Positions 34,077-43,660 of a stretch of 47,294 bases of DNA are shown here, piece by piece. The position numbers were made by a program, and so were the translations under genes. This stretch comes from Loigolactobacillus zhaoyuanensis (GTDB lineage Bacteria; Bacillota; Bacilli; Lactobacillales; Lactobacillaceae), in assembly GCF_003946385.1 (NCBI RefSeq), contig NZ_RHOE01000015.1, forward strand, positions 1 through 47,294, read 5' to 3'. A model generated the notes under the pieces. That model did no database searches, was not told the DNA's origin, and saw only the letters and a program-made list of their open reading frames with translations. Within the stretch, counting starts at the first letter, position 1. Each line of letters opens with the position of its first letter.

Positions 34077-34295
34077 AGAATTATGCGTGGCTGGCGAAAT
34101 CTTTTTTCGTCCACCTTTGCTTTTATTTAAGAAAAATTAACTCCAATCTCCAGAAAGAGCCAGTAAAATTATGTCGCAGTCTCATTTTTATTGTCGAACA
34201 TTATAGTTTAACCGTGTGCCATAAGACAGCTTGCTCAGGAGCTAAATACCTTACACCACACCCTCACGTGGTAAATCATCTAATTGCTACTAGAT

Positions 34296-35678
34296 TTATT
34301 GAACTGCACTAACGACCGTTTGACTAGGGATATTTACCCGTGGTAATTCACGGTATTGATCGAATAGTTTGTGCTGTAACACAGCCCGTGTTGGATGTGG
34401 GTCTATTTGAAAGCCTTGGTAAACTGGCGAAGTATTTAATTGTGCGCGTAGTTGGAAATTGCGCGCCTGTTGCAGGCCGTAATCGATCAAGGATCCTTGA
34501 TTGATCCGCGGCAATAATTGACCAGCTAAAGTCAGGTGTGGTCGGGCCATTTTTTCAGCTGCTTGTGTGACCACCGCTGCATAGATCGGTGGTAGATCAG
34601 CAGCCACCGTTAATCCTTGTAATTTAGTTAATAATTCCAGGCCTGCTTGTTGCTGACTACTTATTTGATGCGGCATTTCTAAGGCAACGCGATCGTTCGT
34701 TGCTGCAGCTTGCTGCATGGTGGTTGCATCTAGCTTCGGCGTTAGCATAAAATACAAGGCCAGCAGTTGTACCAACAATAACGTGTCACTGTGGATACCA
34801 GTTATGGCCGTAGGGTCAAGATCTAGCATGCGCAATTCGATATGACTCACACCTGCATTTACTAGCGCATCTAGCCCGGCTGGGTTGCGCAACCGAACAG
34901 CTTCGTGAAAAGCCGATTCTGACAATAGATCATCAGTAGCAATTGCCGCTTGCATTTTTTCAACGTAAGCTGACACCGATGTATAATCACCTTTAAAATG
35001 GCTGGAAAAACCGTAGCCATATTGCTGTGAATTACGCAGCGAACGAACTGGGTGCATTGGCAATTCTGCTAGATAGTTTGCTTCCGCAATTGGGCTAGCA
35101 CCGTTCAAATACGTAAATAACCAGCGATAGTGCATGAAACCCAACGCTTGTTTAAGCAATAATTCATCGCGTACTTGTCGGTGATCTTGCCGTAATTTCT
35201 GAGCGATTGCTTGCGTCCAATTAGTCGTTGGCGCTAAATTAACGTGAATTCCAGAAGGCAAGCCTTCAGTCATTCCGTAGCGACGGCCTAGTTCATGATA
35301 ATAAGCCAATTTTTCCGGGCCAACGTCAGCGTAGGCTAACTCGCGGTGATCAGCAGTTAACCGCGGCGGAACTGAAAACGGCCACAAATACTCTTGCGGT
35401 GCCAATGCTGCGCGTAATGTGTGGTCCAGTGCTGCTAAATAATGGGTGGCTGAACCGATCGAATCCGCTACTGGCGTGATCAATTCACTTTGTGTATTAA
35501 AAAAATCATTTTTAATGTAGGGATTAGCGCTTTGTTGCCCTAAAAGTGGTGGATACGGTGCCGCGCTCAAATAACCTTCCACACCAATACGATGCCGCTC
35601 TACCTCCAATCCCCAAGTAAAGCCTTGAGTAAAGTCGCTAATACCTATATTTAGCATACATTTGCCTAAATCATCCAT
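34296..35678 (-). CDS. gshA: Glutamate-cysteine ligase family protein (paralogue 2)
   Basis: 460-aa member of the same GshA family as the gene at 24802. The acidic pair Glu25 and Glu27 is in GLEVERHRIG; SGIHVNLAP, PVRSLRNSQQYGYGF and IELRMLDLDP follow in the family order. It differs throughout from paralogue 1, so this is an old divergence or separate acquisition rather than a recent duplication. No glutathione-synthetase domain or gene is nearby. Start at ATG 35678, eight bases after GGAGG; ATG 35693 lacks a site. It may form gamma-glutamylcysteine or another gamma-glutamyl amide. Confidence 0.84.
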   Translation of the reverse strand: MDDLGKCMLNIGISDFTQGFTWGLEVERHRIGVEGYLSAAPYPPLLGQQSANPYIKNDFFNTQSELITPVADSIGSATHYLAALDHTLRAALAPQEYLWPFSVPPRLTADHRELAYADVGPEKLAYYHELGRRYGMTEGLPSGIHVNLAPTTNWTQAIAQKLRQDHRQVRDELLLKQALGFMHYRWLFTYLNGASPIAEANYLAELPMHPVRSLRNSQQYGYGFSSHFKGDYTSVSAYVEKMQAAIATDDLLSESAFHEAVRLRNPAGLDALVNAGVSHIELRMLDLDPTAITGIHSDTLLLVQLLALYFMLTPKLDATTMQQAAATNDRVALEMPHQISSQQQAGLELLTKLQGLTVAADLPPIYAAVVTQAAEKMARPHLTLAGQLLPRINQGSLIDYGLQQARNFQLRAQLNTSPVYQGFQIDPHPTRAVLQHKLFDQYRELPRVNIPSQTVVSAVQ

Positions 35679-35774
35679 CGGCTCAGCCTCCATTTCAGTA
35701 TAATTTATTGCTTATCTATCTTATAATCGTATACCGAAAGCTAGGTTGAATTCTAGAAATATGCTAGCAAAAAT

Positions 35775-35806
35775 AAAAAAATCGCCTCCTAAGAGTCGAT
35801 TTTTTG
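35775..35806 (-). terminator. Terminator after the phosphoketolase gene
   Basis: On the minus strand ATCGACTC, short loop, GAGGCGAT (one mismatch), followed by a seven-T run. Confidence 0.82.
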
Positions 35807-35814
35807 AGTTGAAT

Positions 35815-38193
35815 CTATTTCAATGGTTGCCAGGTCCAGTCAAGTACTTCTTGAATATCTTCGCCATTTTCACGAATATAATCATGATGATACTGTAGTT
35901 TATCGTCCATTTGTTGGACAAAAGCAGCACCTTTGTCAGCGTAAGCCGGTAAATGCATGATAATATCTTTAGCTAAATGGAAACGATCAAGCTCGTTGAC
36001 CACGCGCATATCGAATGAAGTCGTGATGTCGCCTTCTTCACGATAACCATGGAACATAATGTTGCGGTTATGGCGGTCGAAGAAAATATCGCGCGGTAAG
36101 TCTTCAAAGCCATGATAAGCGAACAAGACTGGTGTGTCTTTAGTAAAGTAATAATCAAATTCAGCATCGGACAAGCCGCGTGGATCACGTTCAGGACTGC
36201 GTAATTTCAACAGATCGATCACGTTAATGAACCGAATCTTTAATTCTGGGAAGTTGTCATGCAAAATATTAATTGCGGCTAAACTCTCCATGTTAGGTTC
36301 CGTTCCGGCTGCAGTAATAACGATATCTGGCTTACTGCCTTGGTCAGTTGATGCCCAATCAATGATACCTAAACCATTATTAGCTAATTTAGTTGCTTCT
36401 TCAATGTTATAGAACTGTGGCCGTGGTTGTTTTGATGTGATCAAAATATTGACCGTTTGCTTGCTCTTAAATAATAACGGACTAACTGCCAGCAAGGAGT
36501 TCGCATCAGCAGGTAAATACTCACGGATATATTCCGGCTTCTTTTCTGCCATATGAGTTAAAATACCAGGATCTTGATGCGTGTAGCCATTATGATCTTG
36601 TTGGAAACTAGTCGATGTTGAAACCACATTCAATGACGGGTACTTGTTACGCCAACCTAGTTCGTCAGCTTTACGAATCCACTTAAAGTGCTGCGTCAGC
36701 ATCGAATCAACAACGCGCAAGAAGGCTTCATAACTAGTAAACAAGCCATGGCGACCAGTTAAAGTATAAGCTTCGTTGAAACCTTCAGCTTGATGTTCAG
36801 ATAATTGGGAATCAATGATCCGACCAGATGGTGCCAAAAATTCATCTTGTGGTTCCTTGATTGGTTCCAGCCATTGCCGACTAGTCGTTTCAAACAAACC
36901 ATATAACCGATTAGACATGGTTTCATCAGGGCCAAAGATCCGGAAATTATCAGGATTTAATTTGATCAAATCACGTAAATAATCTGACCAAACCAGCATA
37001 TCCTGCTTAACTTGCTGACCATGTTTAGTATTATCCAAAGCATATTTACGGTAATCCGGTAAATTCAAGTCTTTCGGGTCAATGCCACCATTTGTAATTG
37101 GGTTAGTTGACATTCGTTGTTCGCCCTTAGGTGCCAAAGCGCGCAATTCAGGAATCAGCGTCCCATTTTCATCAAATAGTTCTTCTGGCTTGTACGATTC
37201 TAACCATTCAACTAAAGCGTCGACGTGAGTCATATCTTTTTGGTTAACTGGAATTGGAATCTGATGTGCGCGGAAGGAGCCTTCAATCGGTTCGCCAGCC
37301 CAAGTTTTAGGACCTGTCCAGCCTTTAGGTGCGCGGAAAATAATCACTGGCCAAGTTGGTTGAGTTGAGTCATTATTTTCACGTGCATTTTTTTGAATTG
37401 CTTTGATCGATTCAATTGCTTCATCCATTGCTTTAGCTAAAGCCGGATGCATCACTTTAGGATCGTCACCTTCAACAAAAATTGGCGCCCAGCCCATACC
37501 CTCAAAATACTTACGCAAATCAGCATCCGACTTCCGCGCTAAAATTGTCGGGTTAGAGATCTTGAATCCATTCATGTTGACTATCGGTAAAATCGCGCCA
37601 TCATGAATTGGGTTAATAAACGTGTTAGAGAACCACGAAGCTGCTAAAGGTCCCGTTTCGGTTTCACCGTCACCAGTTACAGCGGCAGCAATAACGTCAG
37701 GATTATCTAAAATTGCACCAGTCGCATGCGATAAGGTATAACCCAACTCGCCACCTTCATGAATTGAGCCTGGAGTTTCTGCAGCCGCATGGGAAGCCAC
37801 ACCGCCAGGAAATGAGAATTGCTTGAATAATTTCTGCATCCCTTGCTCATCCTGCGTGATTGCTGGATAAATGTCACTGTAGGAACCATCTAAATAAGAG
37901 TTAGAGACCATAACTTGACCACCATGGCCTGGACCTTCAACGTAGAACATGTTCAAATTATATTTGTTGATCACCCGATTTAAATGCGCATATAAGAAGT
38001 TCTGACCGGCAATAGTCCCCCAGTGACCAATCGGATAAACTTTAAGATCACTAGCTTTTAGTGGCCGCCGCAATAATGGATTGTCCTTCAAATAAAGCTG
38101 GCCTACGGAAAGGTAATTGGCCGCACGCCAATAAGCATCTACTTTTTCAAGGTATTCTGGTGATGAATAATCTACGGTTTGTGTTTCCGTCAT
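35815..38193 (-). CDS. xpkA: Xylulose-5-phosphate/fructose-6-phosphate phosphoketolase
   Basis: 792-aa thiamine-diphosphate enzyme, the key step of the phosphoketolase pathway, yielding acetyl phosphate and glyceraldehyde 3-phosphate (or erythrose 4-phosphate). Family signatures: YVEGPGHGG, the TPP motif [20 protein letters not shown] and [15 protein letters not shown]. Full family length. Strong AAGGAG ribosome site and codon use of a highly expressed gene. It has its own promoter (38369-38396) and lies downstream of a divergently placed operator region, next to a GntR/UTRA regulator on the same strand. Whether it prefers the C5 or C6 sugar cannot be judged. Confidence 0.95.
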   Translation of the reverse strand: MTETQTVDYSSPEYLEKVDAYWRAANYLSVGQLYLKDNPLLRRPLKASDLKVYPIGHWGTIAGQNFLYAHLNRVINKYNLNMFYVEGPGHGGQVMVSNSYLDGSYSDIYPAITQDEQGMQKLFKQFSFPGGVASHAAAETPGSIHEGGELGYTLSHATGAILDNPDVIAAAVTGDGETETGPLAASWFSNTFINPIHDGAILPIVNMNGFKISNPTILARKSDADLRKYFEGMGWAPIFVEGDDPKVMHPALAKAMDEAIESIKAIQKNARENNDSTQPTWPVIIFRAPKGWTGPKTWAGEPIEGSFRAHQIPIPVNQKDMTHVDALVEWLESYKPEELFDENGTLIPELRALAPKGEQRMSTNPITNGGIDPKDLNLPDYRKYALDNTKHGQQVKQDMLVWSDYLRDLIKLNPDNFRIFGPDETMSNRLYGLFETTSRQWLEPIKEPQDEFLAPSGRIIDSQLSEHQAEGFNEAYTLTGRHGLFTSYEAFLRVVDSMLTQHFKWIRKADELGWRNKYPSLNVVSTSTSFQQDHNGYTHQDPGILTHMAEKKPEYIREYLPADANSLLAVSPLLFKSKQTVNILITSKQPRPQFYNIEEATKLANNGLGIIDWASTDQGSKPDIVITAAGTEPNMESLAAINILHDNFPELKIRFINVIDLLKLRSPERDPRGLSDAEFDYYFTKDTPVLFAYHGFEDLPRDIFFDRHNRNIMFHGYREEGDITTSFDMRVVNELDRFHLAKDIIMHLPAYADKGAAFVQQMDDKLQYHHDYIRENGEDIQEVLDWTWQPLK

Positions 38194-38339
38194 GATTGAT
38201 TCTCCTTTTCATATTTAATGTTTGTTTTCAACTACGGATGTCCTTCCTCACTACGTTACAAAAAGCGTAACTAGTCGGACAGATGTTTAATGTCTAGGAT
38301 AACCTGTTTGATAACGAATCAATTAACAAAAAATCAACC

Positions 38340-38358
38340 AGTAGCAAGTACCGCTACT
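38340..38358. promoter_or_regulatory. Inverted repeat downstream of the xpkA -10
   Basis: AGTAGC-AAGTACC-GCTACT: 6-bp arms placed within about 10 bp downstream of the -10, a normal place for a repressor operator. The adjacent GntR/UTRA protein is the obvious candidate. A second repeat ATTGG-6 nt-CCAAT lies at 38408-38423, upstream of the -35. Confidence 0.45.
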
Positions 38359-38368
38359 TCACTTATAA

Positions 38369-38396
38369 AGATAACCAATCATAAAACTAAAGTCAA
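38369..38396 (-). promoter_or_regulatory. Promoter of xpkA
   Basis: On the minus strand TTGACT (38391-38396), 16 nt, TTATCT (38369-38374; TATCTT one base on gives 17). Leaves a leader of about 165 nt that includes a TGTCC/GGACA hairpin with inner GTTAC/GTAAC. Confidence 0.6.
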
Positions 38397-38440
38397 CCTT
38401 TTTGATAATTGGGTCGTACCAATGATAAAAAAACGTTAAA

Positions 38441-38482
38441 TAAAAAGGCCATTATTCCGTTGCCTAAGGCTTATCAATGGCC
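38441..38482 (-). terminator. Terminator overlapping the end of the gntR-like gene
   Basis: GGCCATT and AATGGCC pair across the stop codon region; five Ts follow on the minus strand. Confidence 0.7.
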
Positions 38483-39195
38483 ACAAATGAATTAAATTTT
38501 AAATATTGATAGTGCATTCGCATAAGTGAATATTCAATTGGCGTACCATCATCCAAAAAGAAGATACCCGCCATTGTTCCAACTGGCTCGTTGGCTTTTA
38601 GCTTCAATAGTGCCTGGTCTTCTGCGGTCGCTGGCGCCGCACCAATCGTTAAAAACGACTTCGTGACTGCTTGTTTTTTGGTCGTTTGTAAATAATTAAA
38701 AATAGATTGCTCCGCGATCTGACGATTTAATTCTGGCACTACTTTGATTGGAATAAAACTTTCCTCGATCATAAATGGCCGATCATCTAGCAACCGCAGC
38801 CGCTTGATCTGATAAACGAACTCACCACTTTGTAAAAATAAATCACGTTGCAAAGTAGCGCTGGCTGGAATCACCGCAAACTCCAGCAATTGGATCCCTG
38901 GCTTTTTTCCAGCCATTTGCAAATTATCAGTAATTCCTAAATTACTGCCTTCATAGTTAAATAATGATTGATTTTCTAAATACAATGGGTTAATAAAAGT
39001 ACCTGAACCTCGTTTTTTAAATACGACGCCATCATTTGCCAACAATGCCAAAGCACGCTTGATTGAGCTACGACTCACCCCGTACTCAGTACTCAAATGC
39101 CGCTCGTCCGGCAGTTTCATTTCCGCAGCAAACTCGCCGGCAAAAATTCGCCGGGTTAGATCCTTGATTACGCGTTGATAAACTAAATCTGTCAT
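38464..39195 (-). CDS. GntR-family (HutC/UTRA) transcriptional regulator
   Basis: 243-aa regulator: N-terminal winged helix (about residues 5-70, LSTEYGVSRSSIKRALALLANDGVVFKKRGSGTFI) and a C-terminal UTRA ligand domain (about 85-235; RLRLLDDRPFMIEESFIP, PIEYSLMRMHY). UTRA domains usually bind a small sugar phosphate or amino-sugar phosphate. It sits just upstream of xpkA on the same strand with a terminator between them, which suggests control of xpkA rather than cotranscription. That link is inference. Confidence 0.87.
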   Translation of the reverse strand: MTDLVYQRVIKDLTRRIFAGEFAAEMKLPDERHLSTEYGVSRSSIKRALALLANDGVVFKKRGSGTFINPLYLENQSLFNYEGSNLGITDNLQMAGKKPGIQLLEFAVIPASATLQRDLFLQSGEFVYQIKRLRLLDDRPFMIEESFIPIKVVPELNRQIAEQSIFNYLQTTKKQAVTKSFLTIGAAPATAEDQALLKLKANEPVGTMAGIFFLDDGTPIEYSLMRMHYQYLKFNSFVAIDKP

Positions 39196-39370
39196 CCGTT
39201 TTTCTCCTAATATTTCAGTGAATAGGTCTTAATCATATCACATTACCACTGATAAACTGCATTACCCATTTAATTTATATACCTCTAAATAAAGCGAATA
39301 AAAAAACTAGCCACCACTAAGCAACTCAATAAAGTCACTCAACGATAACTAGCCGTTCATCTGCAAAAGA

Positions 39371-40696
39371 CTATGCACCGACCGCTTTCAAACGAATTGC
39401 TTTAGCAACCTGTCGTTTAGGAAACAGAACTAACTTGCCTTCTAAAACACTTAAAGTTACTGCACTACCGACAACTAAAAAAATCAAGAAAATATAGCCA
39501 TGAACAGAATAATTTGTAATTCCTGAATATAACGCGCCAATGTTACAACCTTTAGCCAAACGAGCACCGACACCCATAAATAAGCCGCCTAAGGCATATG
39601 TGGCGCTATCTTTAAAATGAAAATTAAATTTGAACTTGAAACGACCTGCTAATAAGAAGGCGACCAGCGAACCTAGAACAATGCCTAAGTTGCGGATAGA
39701 AGAACCGTCAGCAAGAAAACCACCTTGACTGATCTGTAAGTTAACTTTAGCAAAAACAGGATCCGTTAACGGGACACCAAGCAAATGTAACAATTGCGAA
39801 CCTTGCAAGCTAAATGCCGAAGTAACACCCCATGAATTACCAGTTGTGATAATGATAAAAGCGGCAATAATTGCCGTCAGCAACGCCGTCGTCGTAAATG
39901 ACCAGCGTTGGATAAACAAACGATGATATAACGCTACTGGTGCCGTCGCATCGCTTAATGGTTTTTCAAAAGACGTATAATCATTCTGCTCAGTGTTACT
40001 TAATCCGACGTTTTGCCGATGATTTTGATAAGCACGAATGACTAGGTACAAGACGATTAAGAAAACCAGTAAGAAAACGAACGATCCAAGATAGCCAAAG
40101 TATTGTGGCAAATAGAAACTTCCGCCAACTTGGCCAATTGCGGAATTATCTAGTTTACCACTTAACCATAAGCCAAGTGGTGAGCCAAGAATAAAGAATG
40201 GCAAGGCGATAATTGCGTGACCTTCACCTTCGCCAAAATCAGTTAGGGTCCCCGAAGCACAGCCCCCAGCTAGTAGCATGCCACTGCCAAACAGCGCACC
40301 ACCGAGTACCGTACCAATATTAGTTAGCTCAACCGATGCTGATCCAGGAATAATAGTTTGTTTGGCAGTTGCTAAGTAAGCTGGGACAGCACCCTGGCTA
40401 GCGGCTTGCCACTGAATTCCTGTGGTCAAAAATGCCGTAGCTCCTAATAAGATAAGTAAGGCAATCGCTAATTGGCTATTGCCAGCATAGAAAAGTTGTT
40501 TCAATCCACCAGCAAAGCCAAAACGCGCTCGTGTAAAAACATAGCCAATGGCCAAGCCTGCAATCAAGAAAACAGGTAAATTAACTGCCTCATTTAGCGT
40601 AAAAATACCAATTCCGATAATAAGAATCAATACAATGACGGCATACAATGGTTGTCGCCGATCCAATTGATTATCAACAAAGTAATCTTTTAACAT
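39371..40696 (-). CDS. YeeE/YedE-family sulfur-compound transporter (two-domain)
   Basis: 441-aa membrane protein with two YeeE/YedE repeats. Each carries the conserved cysteine that relays thiosulfate in this family: Cys146 in LLAGGCASG and Cys384 in LAKGCNIGALY. An additional N-terminal cysteine known from thiosulfate transporter YeeE is not seen (RFGFAGG here). Start at ATG 40696 behind GGGGG; the longer frame to 40756 runs through the T-box terminator. It is directly controlled by the T-box at 40731-41000, so it is expected to be induced by shortage of a charged tRNA. Likely imports thiosulfate or another sulfane-sulfur compound. Confidence 0.84.
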   Translation of the reverse strand: MLKDYFVDNQLDRRQPLYAVIVLILIIGIGIFTLNEAVNLPVFLIAGLAIGYVFTRARFGFAGGLKQLFYAGNSQLAIALLILLGATAFLTTGIQWQAASQGAVPAYLATAKQTIIPGSASVELTNIGTVLGGALFGSGMLLAGGCASGTLTDFGEGEGHAIIALPFFILGSPLGLWLSGKLDNSAIGQVGGSFYLPQYFGYLGSFVFLLVFLIVLYLVIRAYQNHRQNVGLSNTEQNDYTSFEKPLSDATAPVALYHRLFIQRWSFTTTALLTAIIAAFIIITTGNSWGVTSAFSLQGSQLLHLLGVPLTDPVFAKVNLQISQGGFLADGSSIRNLGIVLGSLVAFLLAGRFKFKFNFHFKDSATYALGGLFMGVGARLAKGCNIGALYSGITNYSVHGYIFLIFLVVGSAVTLSVLEGKLVLFPKRQVAKAIRLKAVGA

Positions 40697-40730
40697 ATAA
40701 AAGCCCCCTATAATTTGTTTTAAGCCAATA

Positions 40731-41000
40731 AAAAAAGTACCTCCACCGCAACCCATAACTGGGTCTAAGGACGAAGGTACTCACTCCGTGTTACCACCTT
40801 AATTCAAATAACTCTCACAAGTCATTCCTTTTCGGGTACATCAATACCCTAGTTCTGTAACGGGAACGCCCGTTATTGTTTCGCCTTAGCTTAACAATAA
40901 TCACCATCCAAGACCATCTTCAGCCGATCCATAATATCGTCTTTCACCACCAACGACTCTCTTTAATTACGAAATCGAATTACTCATCTTTTCATCTTTA
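40731..41000 (-). promoter_or_regulatory. T-box leader of the YeeE/YedE gene, specifier read as AUG (Met)
   Basis: Minus-strand leader with the marks of a T-box: GATGAGTAA and AAAGAGAGTC at the 5' side, GAAGATGGTCTTGGA as the specifier-loop segment, the antiterminator motif AAGGTGGTAACACGG (40786-40800) and a terminator AGTACCT/AGGTACT followed by seven Ts (40731-40782). By position relative to GAA and CTTGGA, the specifier triplet is ATG (40915-40917), meaning methionine; no Cys codon fits. The same segment occurs in the T-box at 45402. Confidence 0.88.
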
Positions 41001-41021
41001 TTTAATAATATGTTAATCAAA

Positions 41022-41049
41022 TTATTAATCAAAACCAACAAACTGTCAA
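41022..41049 (-). promoter_or_regulatory. Promoter of the first T-box transcript
   Basis: Perfect TTGACA (minus strand, 41044-41049), 16 nt, TAATAA/AATAAT (41022-41027), placed just upstream of the T-box. Confidence 0.7.
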
Positions 41050-41065
41050 GTAAATATTTTTAATA

Positions 41066-41077
41066 TCGTATATACGA
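41066..41077. promoter_or_regulatory. 12-bp palindrome upstream of the T-box promoter
   Basis: TCGTATATACGA, a perfect palindrome 17 bp upstream of the -35: a candidate operator for an unknown sulfur or redox regulator. Confidence 0.4.
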
Positions 41078-41110
41078 CACACTAACATTACGATAAATGA
41101 CTAAATTGTA

Positions 41111-41854
41111 TTACTCGATCAGTGCTAATAACGCACGACGAAAATCAAAATAAGCCATATTACTAGTCATATCGTCGAAGTTACTTTTAAAGTACGGATT
41201 GACCACAGTTTGCTTAATTGTTCCTGGATCACCGTTCATAACAATGATTTTTTGCCCAAGAAATAAAGCTTCATCAATATCATGGGTGATGACGATCACA
41301 CAATTCCCACTACTCGTCCATAAATCTAACAAAATTTGGTGCATTTCTTTGCGGATGTGGTTATCCAGTGCGCTAAATGATTCATCTAGCATTAATATAG
41401 CAGGCTGATTAATAAATTCTCGTGCCAATGCGACCCGCTGACGCAGGCCACCGGATAACTCATACACATATTTATTCTTAAAATCAAGTAACCCTGTTTG
41501 CGTTAATAAAGACGTTAGGCGCTGTTCAATTTGTGTCGCTGGTAATTTACGCATTCGCGGACCAAAAGTAATATTTTGGCTGACGTTAAGCCACGGGTAT
41601 AAGGCCATATCCTGAAAAACAATTCCGCGCTGCCAACTAGCTTGGGTGATTCTGGCTCCATTCATTAACAGTTCGCCCGCTTGTGGCATTGCATAGCCAG
41701 CAATCAAATTAAGTAACGTGCTCTTACCAATACCAGATGGACCAATGATCACATTAAGCGAATTAGAATTAAGCGCCAAACTAACCTGGCTGATCGATTG
41801 GTCATCACTGCGAGGATATTTGTAGCCCACGTTTCTTGCTTCCAGTAACACCAT
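41111..41854 (-). CDS. TauB/SsuB-like ABC transporter ATPase
   Basis: 247-aa ATPase of the nitrate/sulfonate/taurine ABC class. Walker A GPSGIGKS (38-45), Q-loop GIVFQDMALYPW, signature LSGGLRQRVALAREF, Walker B ILMLDESFSALD and switch His in VITHDIDEALFL. The residue after the Walker B glutamate is Ser (LDES) instead of the usual Pro. Last gene of the operon reductase-permease-binding protein-ATPase; its start overlaps the preceding stop by one base. Sulfonate import is the family default, but this operon has no monooxygenase (SsuD or TauD), so the substrate may be another sulfur compound. Confidence 0.85.
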   Translation of the reverse strand: MVLLEARNVGYKYPRSDDQSISQVSLALNSNSLNVIIGPSGIGKSTLLNLIAGYAMPQAGELLMNGARITQASWQRGIVFQDMALYPWLNVSQNITFGPRMRKLPATQIEQRLTSLLTQTGLLDFKNKYVYELSGGLRQRVALAREFINQPAILMLDESFSALDNHIRKEMHQILLDLWTSSGNCVIVITHDIDEALFLGQKIIVMNGDPGTIKQTVVNPYFKSNFDDMTSNMAYFDFRRALLALIE

Positions 41855-42852
41855 CAGTCGGAACCACCTCCTTTAATGAAATTTATATCAATAAATTGGC
41901 GACATTGCTGCCGGCTAACATACTTATTTAACGTTTGTTGGCGCCACATAAACTGGCTTGTTCCATATAACTGATTTAAAAATGTAGTGGTCATAAATTT
42001 AGGCATCTGTGCCGCAGTCAACCATTTTGACGACCCAATTTGTTTTTTAGCAGCCCTTGACGTGATACTCATTTGCTGTGCGGTCACATGATAGATCTGT
42101 GACGGATTTGTTTGATAAAGACTATGTGTCGCACTAAGGGCCGCAATGATCTGACGCAAAACCCGGCGATGGTGTTGTCTAAATTTATTTGTTGCCAGCG
42201 TTACATTAGCCGTTAACGCGCCTTGATCCGCCATCGCTGCACTGTCCACAACTGCTGTTTGACCAGTTAAATGGTCTAGGCTAGGCTGCCAAGTATACGC
42301 ACCGTCAATGTCGCCACGCTGCCAGGCAGCTACAATTTCTGGTGTTTGCATATCGACAAGTTGCACTTTACCCGTTAAATGGTGCTGCTCTAAATACATC
42401 ATTAAACTATAATGGGAAGTTGAAGCAAACGGTGTAGCAATTTTTTTACCCGCCAGATCTTGGGGCCGCTGGATATGCTGCCCTTTTTTTACCACTAGTG
42501 CTTCATTGCTGCCAATTATATCGTTGATCCAAACTAATTTGGCGGGTATTTTTGCAGCTAGTGCGACCACTGCATTCGTATCACCCATAGTTGCCAAATC
42601 AACGCTACCTGACAGTAGCGCCTTATTTGCGTCGACCCCAGAATCAAACGAAATATACTTAACTAAATAGCCTAATTTAGCGCAGGCCTGCCGCAAAGTC
42701 TGCCTTTGCCGTGCTGCCGCCACATCGTTTGGTACTTGCAAAATACCGATTCGTACCACTTTTTTTGGCTGCTGGTGTGCCGCTGCTGAACAACTCGTCA
42801 AGGTTAGCGCACAAAATAGTAGCGTCATTAGCGTCAGCAACTTTTTTACCAT
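41854..42852 (-). CDS. TauA/SsuA-like substrate-binding lipoprotein
   Basis: 332-aa extracytoplasmic binding protein with a lipoprotein signal (LLTLMTLLFCALTLTSC, lipobox LTSC, Cys21). The mature part is a type II periplasmic-binding fold with family marks FDSGVDANKALLSGSVDLATMGD and IATPFASTSHYSLMMYL, and GDIDGAYTWQPSL near residue 200. Overlaps its neighbours by one base on both sides. Ligand probably a sulfonate-like or other sulfur-containing compound. Confidence 0.84.
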   Translation of the reverse strand: MVKKLLTLMTLLFCALTLTSCSAAAHQQPKKVVRIGILQVPNDVAAARQRQTLRQACAKLGYLVKYISFDSGVDANKALLSGSVDLATMGDTNAVVALAAKIPAKLVWINDIIGSNEALVVKKGQHIQRPQDLAGKKIATPFASTSHYSLMMYLEQHHLTGKVQLVDMQTPEIVAAWQRGDIDGAYTWQPSLDHLTGQTAVVDSAAMADQGALTANVTLATNKFRQHHRRVLRQIIAALSATHSLYQTNPSQIYHVTAQQMSITSRAAKKQIGSSKWLTAAQMPKFMTTTFLNQLYGTSQFMWRQQTLNKYVSRQQCRQFIDINFIKGGGSD

Positions 42853-43631
42853 TATTTTTTACCTTCCCAATGTACAAAATGTAGCTCCAGTCGCTTCAAC
42901 AACTGATCGATCAAAACGCCGGTAACGCCCAATAAAATAATGCCGATAAACATCACATCGCTTTTTAAATAATGTGACGAATCAATGATCATCCATCCGA
43001 TCCCCGAACTAGCGGCAATCATTTCTGCTGAAACAATTGTAGTGTAAGCCACCCCCACTGCTGAACGTAGACCTGTGAAAATATCTGGTACAGCTGCCGG
43101 AAACACAATATTACAAAAAATCTGCCAGCGACTGGCCCCTAATGATGAGGCACTTTGTAAATATTCAAGATCAATTCGTGTAACTGAATCAAAGCACGCA
43201 ATATAGATCGGTGGTAACGCCGCTAAAAAAAGTAAGGTGATCTTAGAAGTTTCACCGATCCCCAGCCATAAAATCAATAATGTATAGTACGCAAGCGGCG
43301 GAATCGGTCGGATAAATTGAATCAACGGATCCACTATCGCTTTAATGAGTGGCACATAGCCACTCATTAATCCTAGCGGAATGCCAAGTACGATCGCACA
43401 GAGAACCGCAATCAACAGACGCTGCATTGTGATCAAATAATGCGTGTATAGCGCTACGCCACCATAACCAAAGTGCCATAACTTAACAAAAGTATTACCG
43501 ATTTTTCCTAACGAGGGCAGTAACACTTCAGGAAGCAGATCCAGTCCAGTGACCAGCGTCCAAATCATTATCAGTACAGTAATGGTTAGTAAGCTAATTG
43601 ATAGGTATTTAAGCTTCCCTGTTTTTTTCAC
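42852..43631 (-). CDS. TauC/SsuC-like ABC transporter permease
   Basis: 259-aa membrane permease with six predicted segments and the coupling (EAA-like) loop SSLGASRWQIFCNIVFPAAVPDIFTGLR near residues 162-190; PLIQFIRPIPPLAYYTLLILWLGIG is the classical TauC/SsuC stretch. Follows the reductase gene after 29 bp and overlaps the binding-protein gene by one base. Partner of the ATPase and lipoprotein downstream. Confidence 0.87.
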   Translation of the reverse strand: MKKTGKLKYLSISLLTITVLIMIWTLVTGLDLLPEVLLPSLGKIGNTFVKLWHFGYGGVALYTHYLITMQRLLIAVLCAIVLGIPLGLMSGYVPLIKAIVDPLIQFIRPIPPLAYYTLLILWLGIGETSKITLLFLAALPPIYIACFDSVTRIDLEYLQSASSLGASRWQIFCNIVFPAAVPDIFTGLRSAVGVAYTTIVSAEMIAASSGIGWMIIDSSHYLKSDVMFIGIILLGVTGVLIDQLLKRLELHFVHWEGKK

Positions 43632-43660
43632 ATGAATTCTCCTAGTAAGCTTTTACCACA

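Larger units (their letters stand above)
33287..34295. other. 1-kb gene-free region with two inverted structured elements
   Basis: No convincing gene lies here; the only frame of note (33624-33809 plus) has no family resemblance. The region holds the APC promoter (right-hand part of 33287-33475), two homologous hairpin-rich elements in opposite orientation (entries below) and, at 34240-34275, a TACCAC/GTGGTA hairpin beyond the ligase stop that lacks a T-run. Confidence 0.7.

Noticed and set aside
40915-40917. Cysteine specifier for the T-box pair
   Set aside because: The genes would suit Cys control, but no UGC or UGU lies in register in the specifier segment; AUG does, in both leaders.
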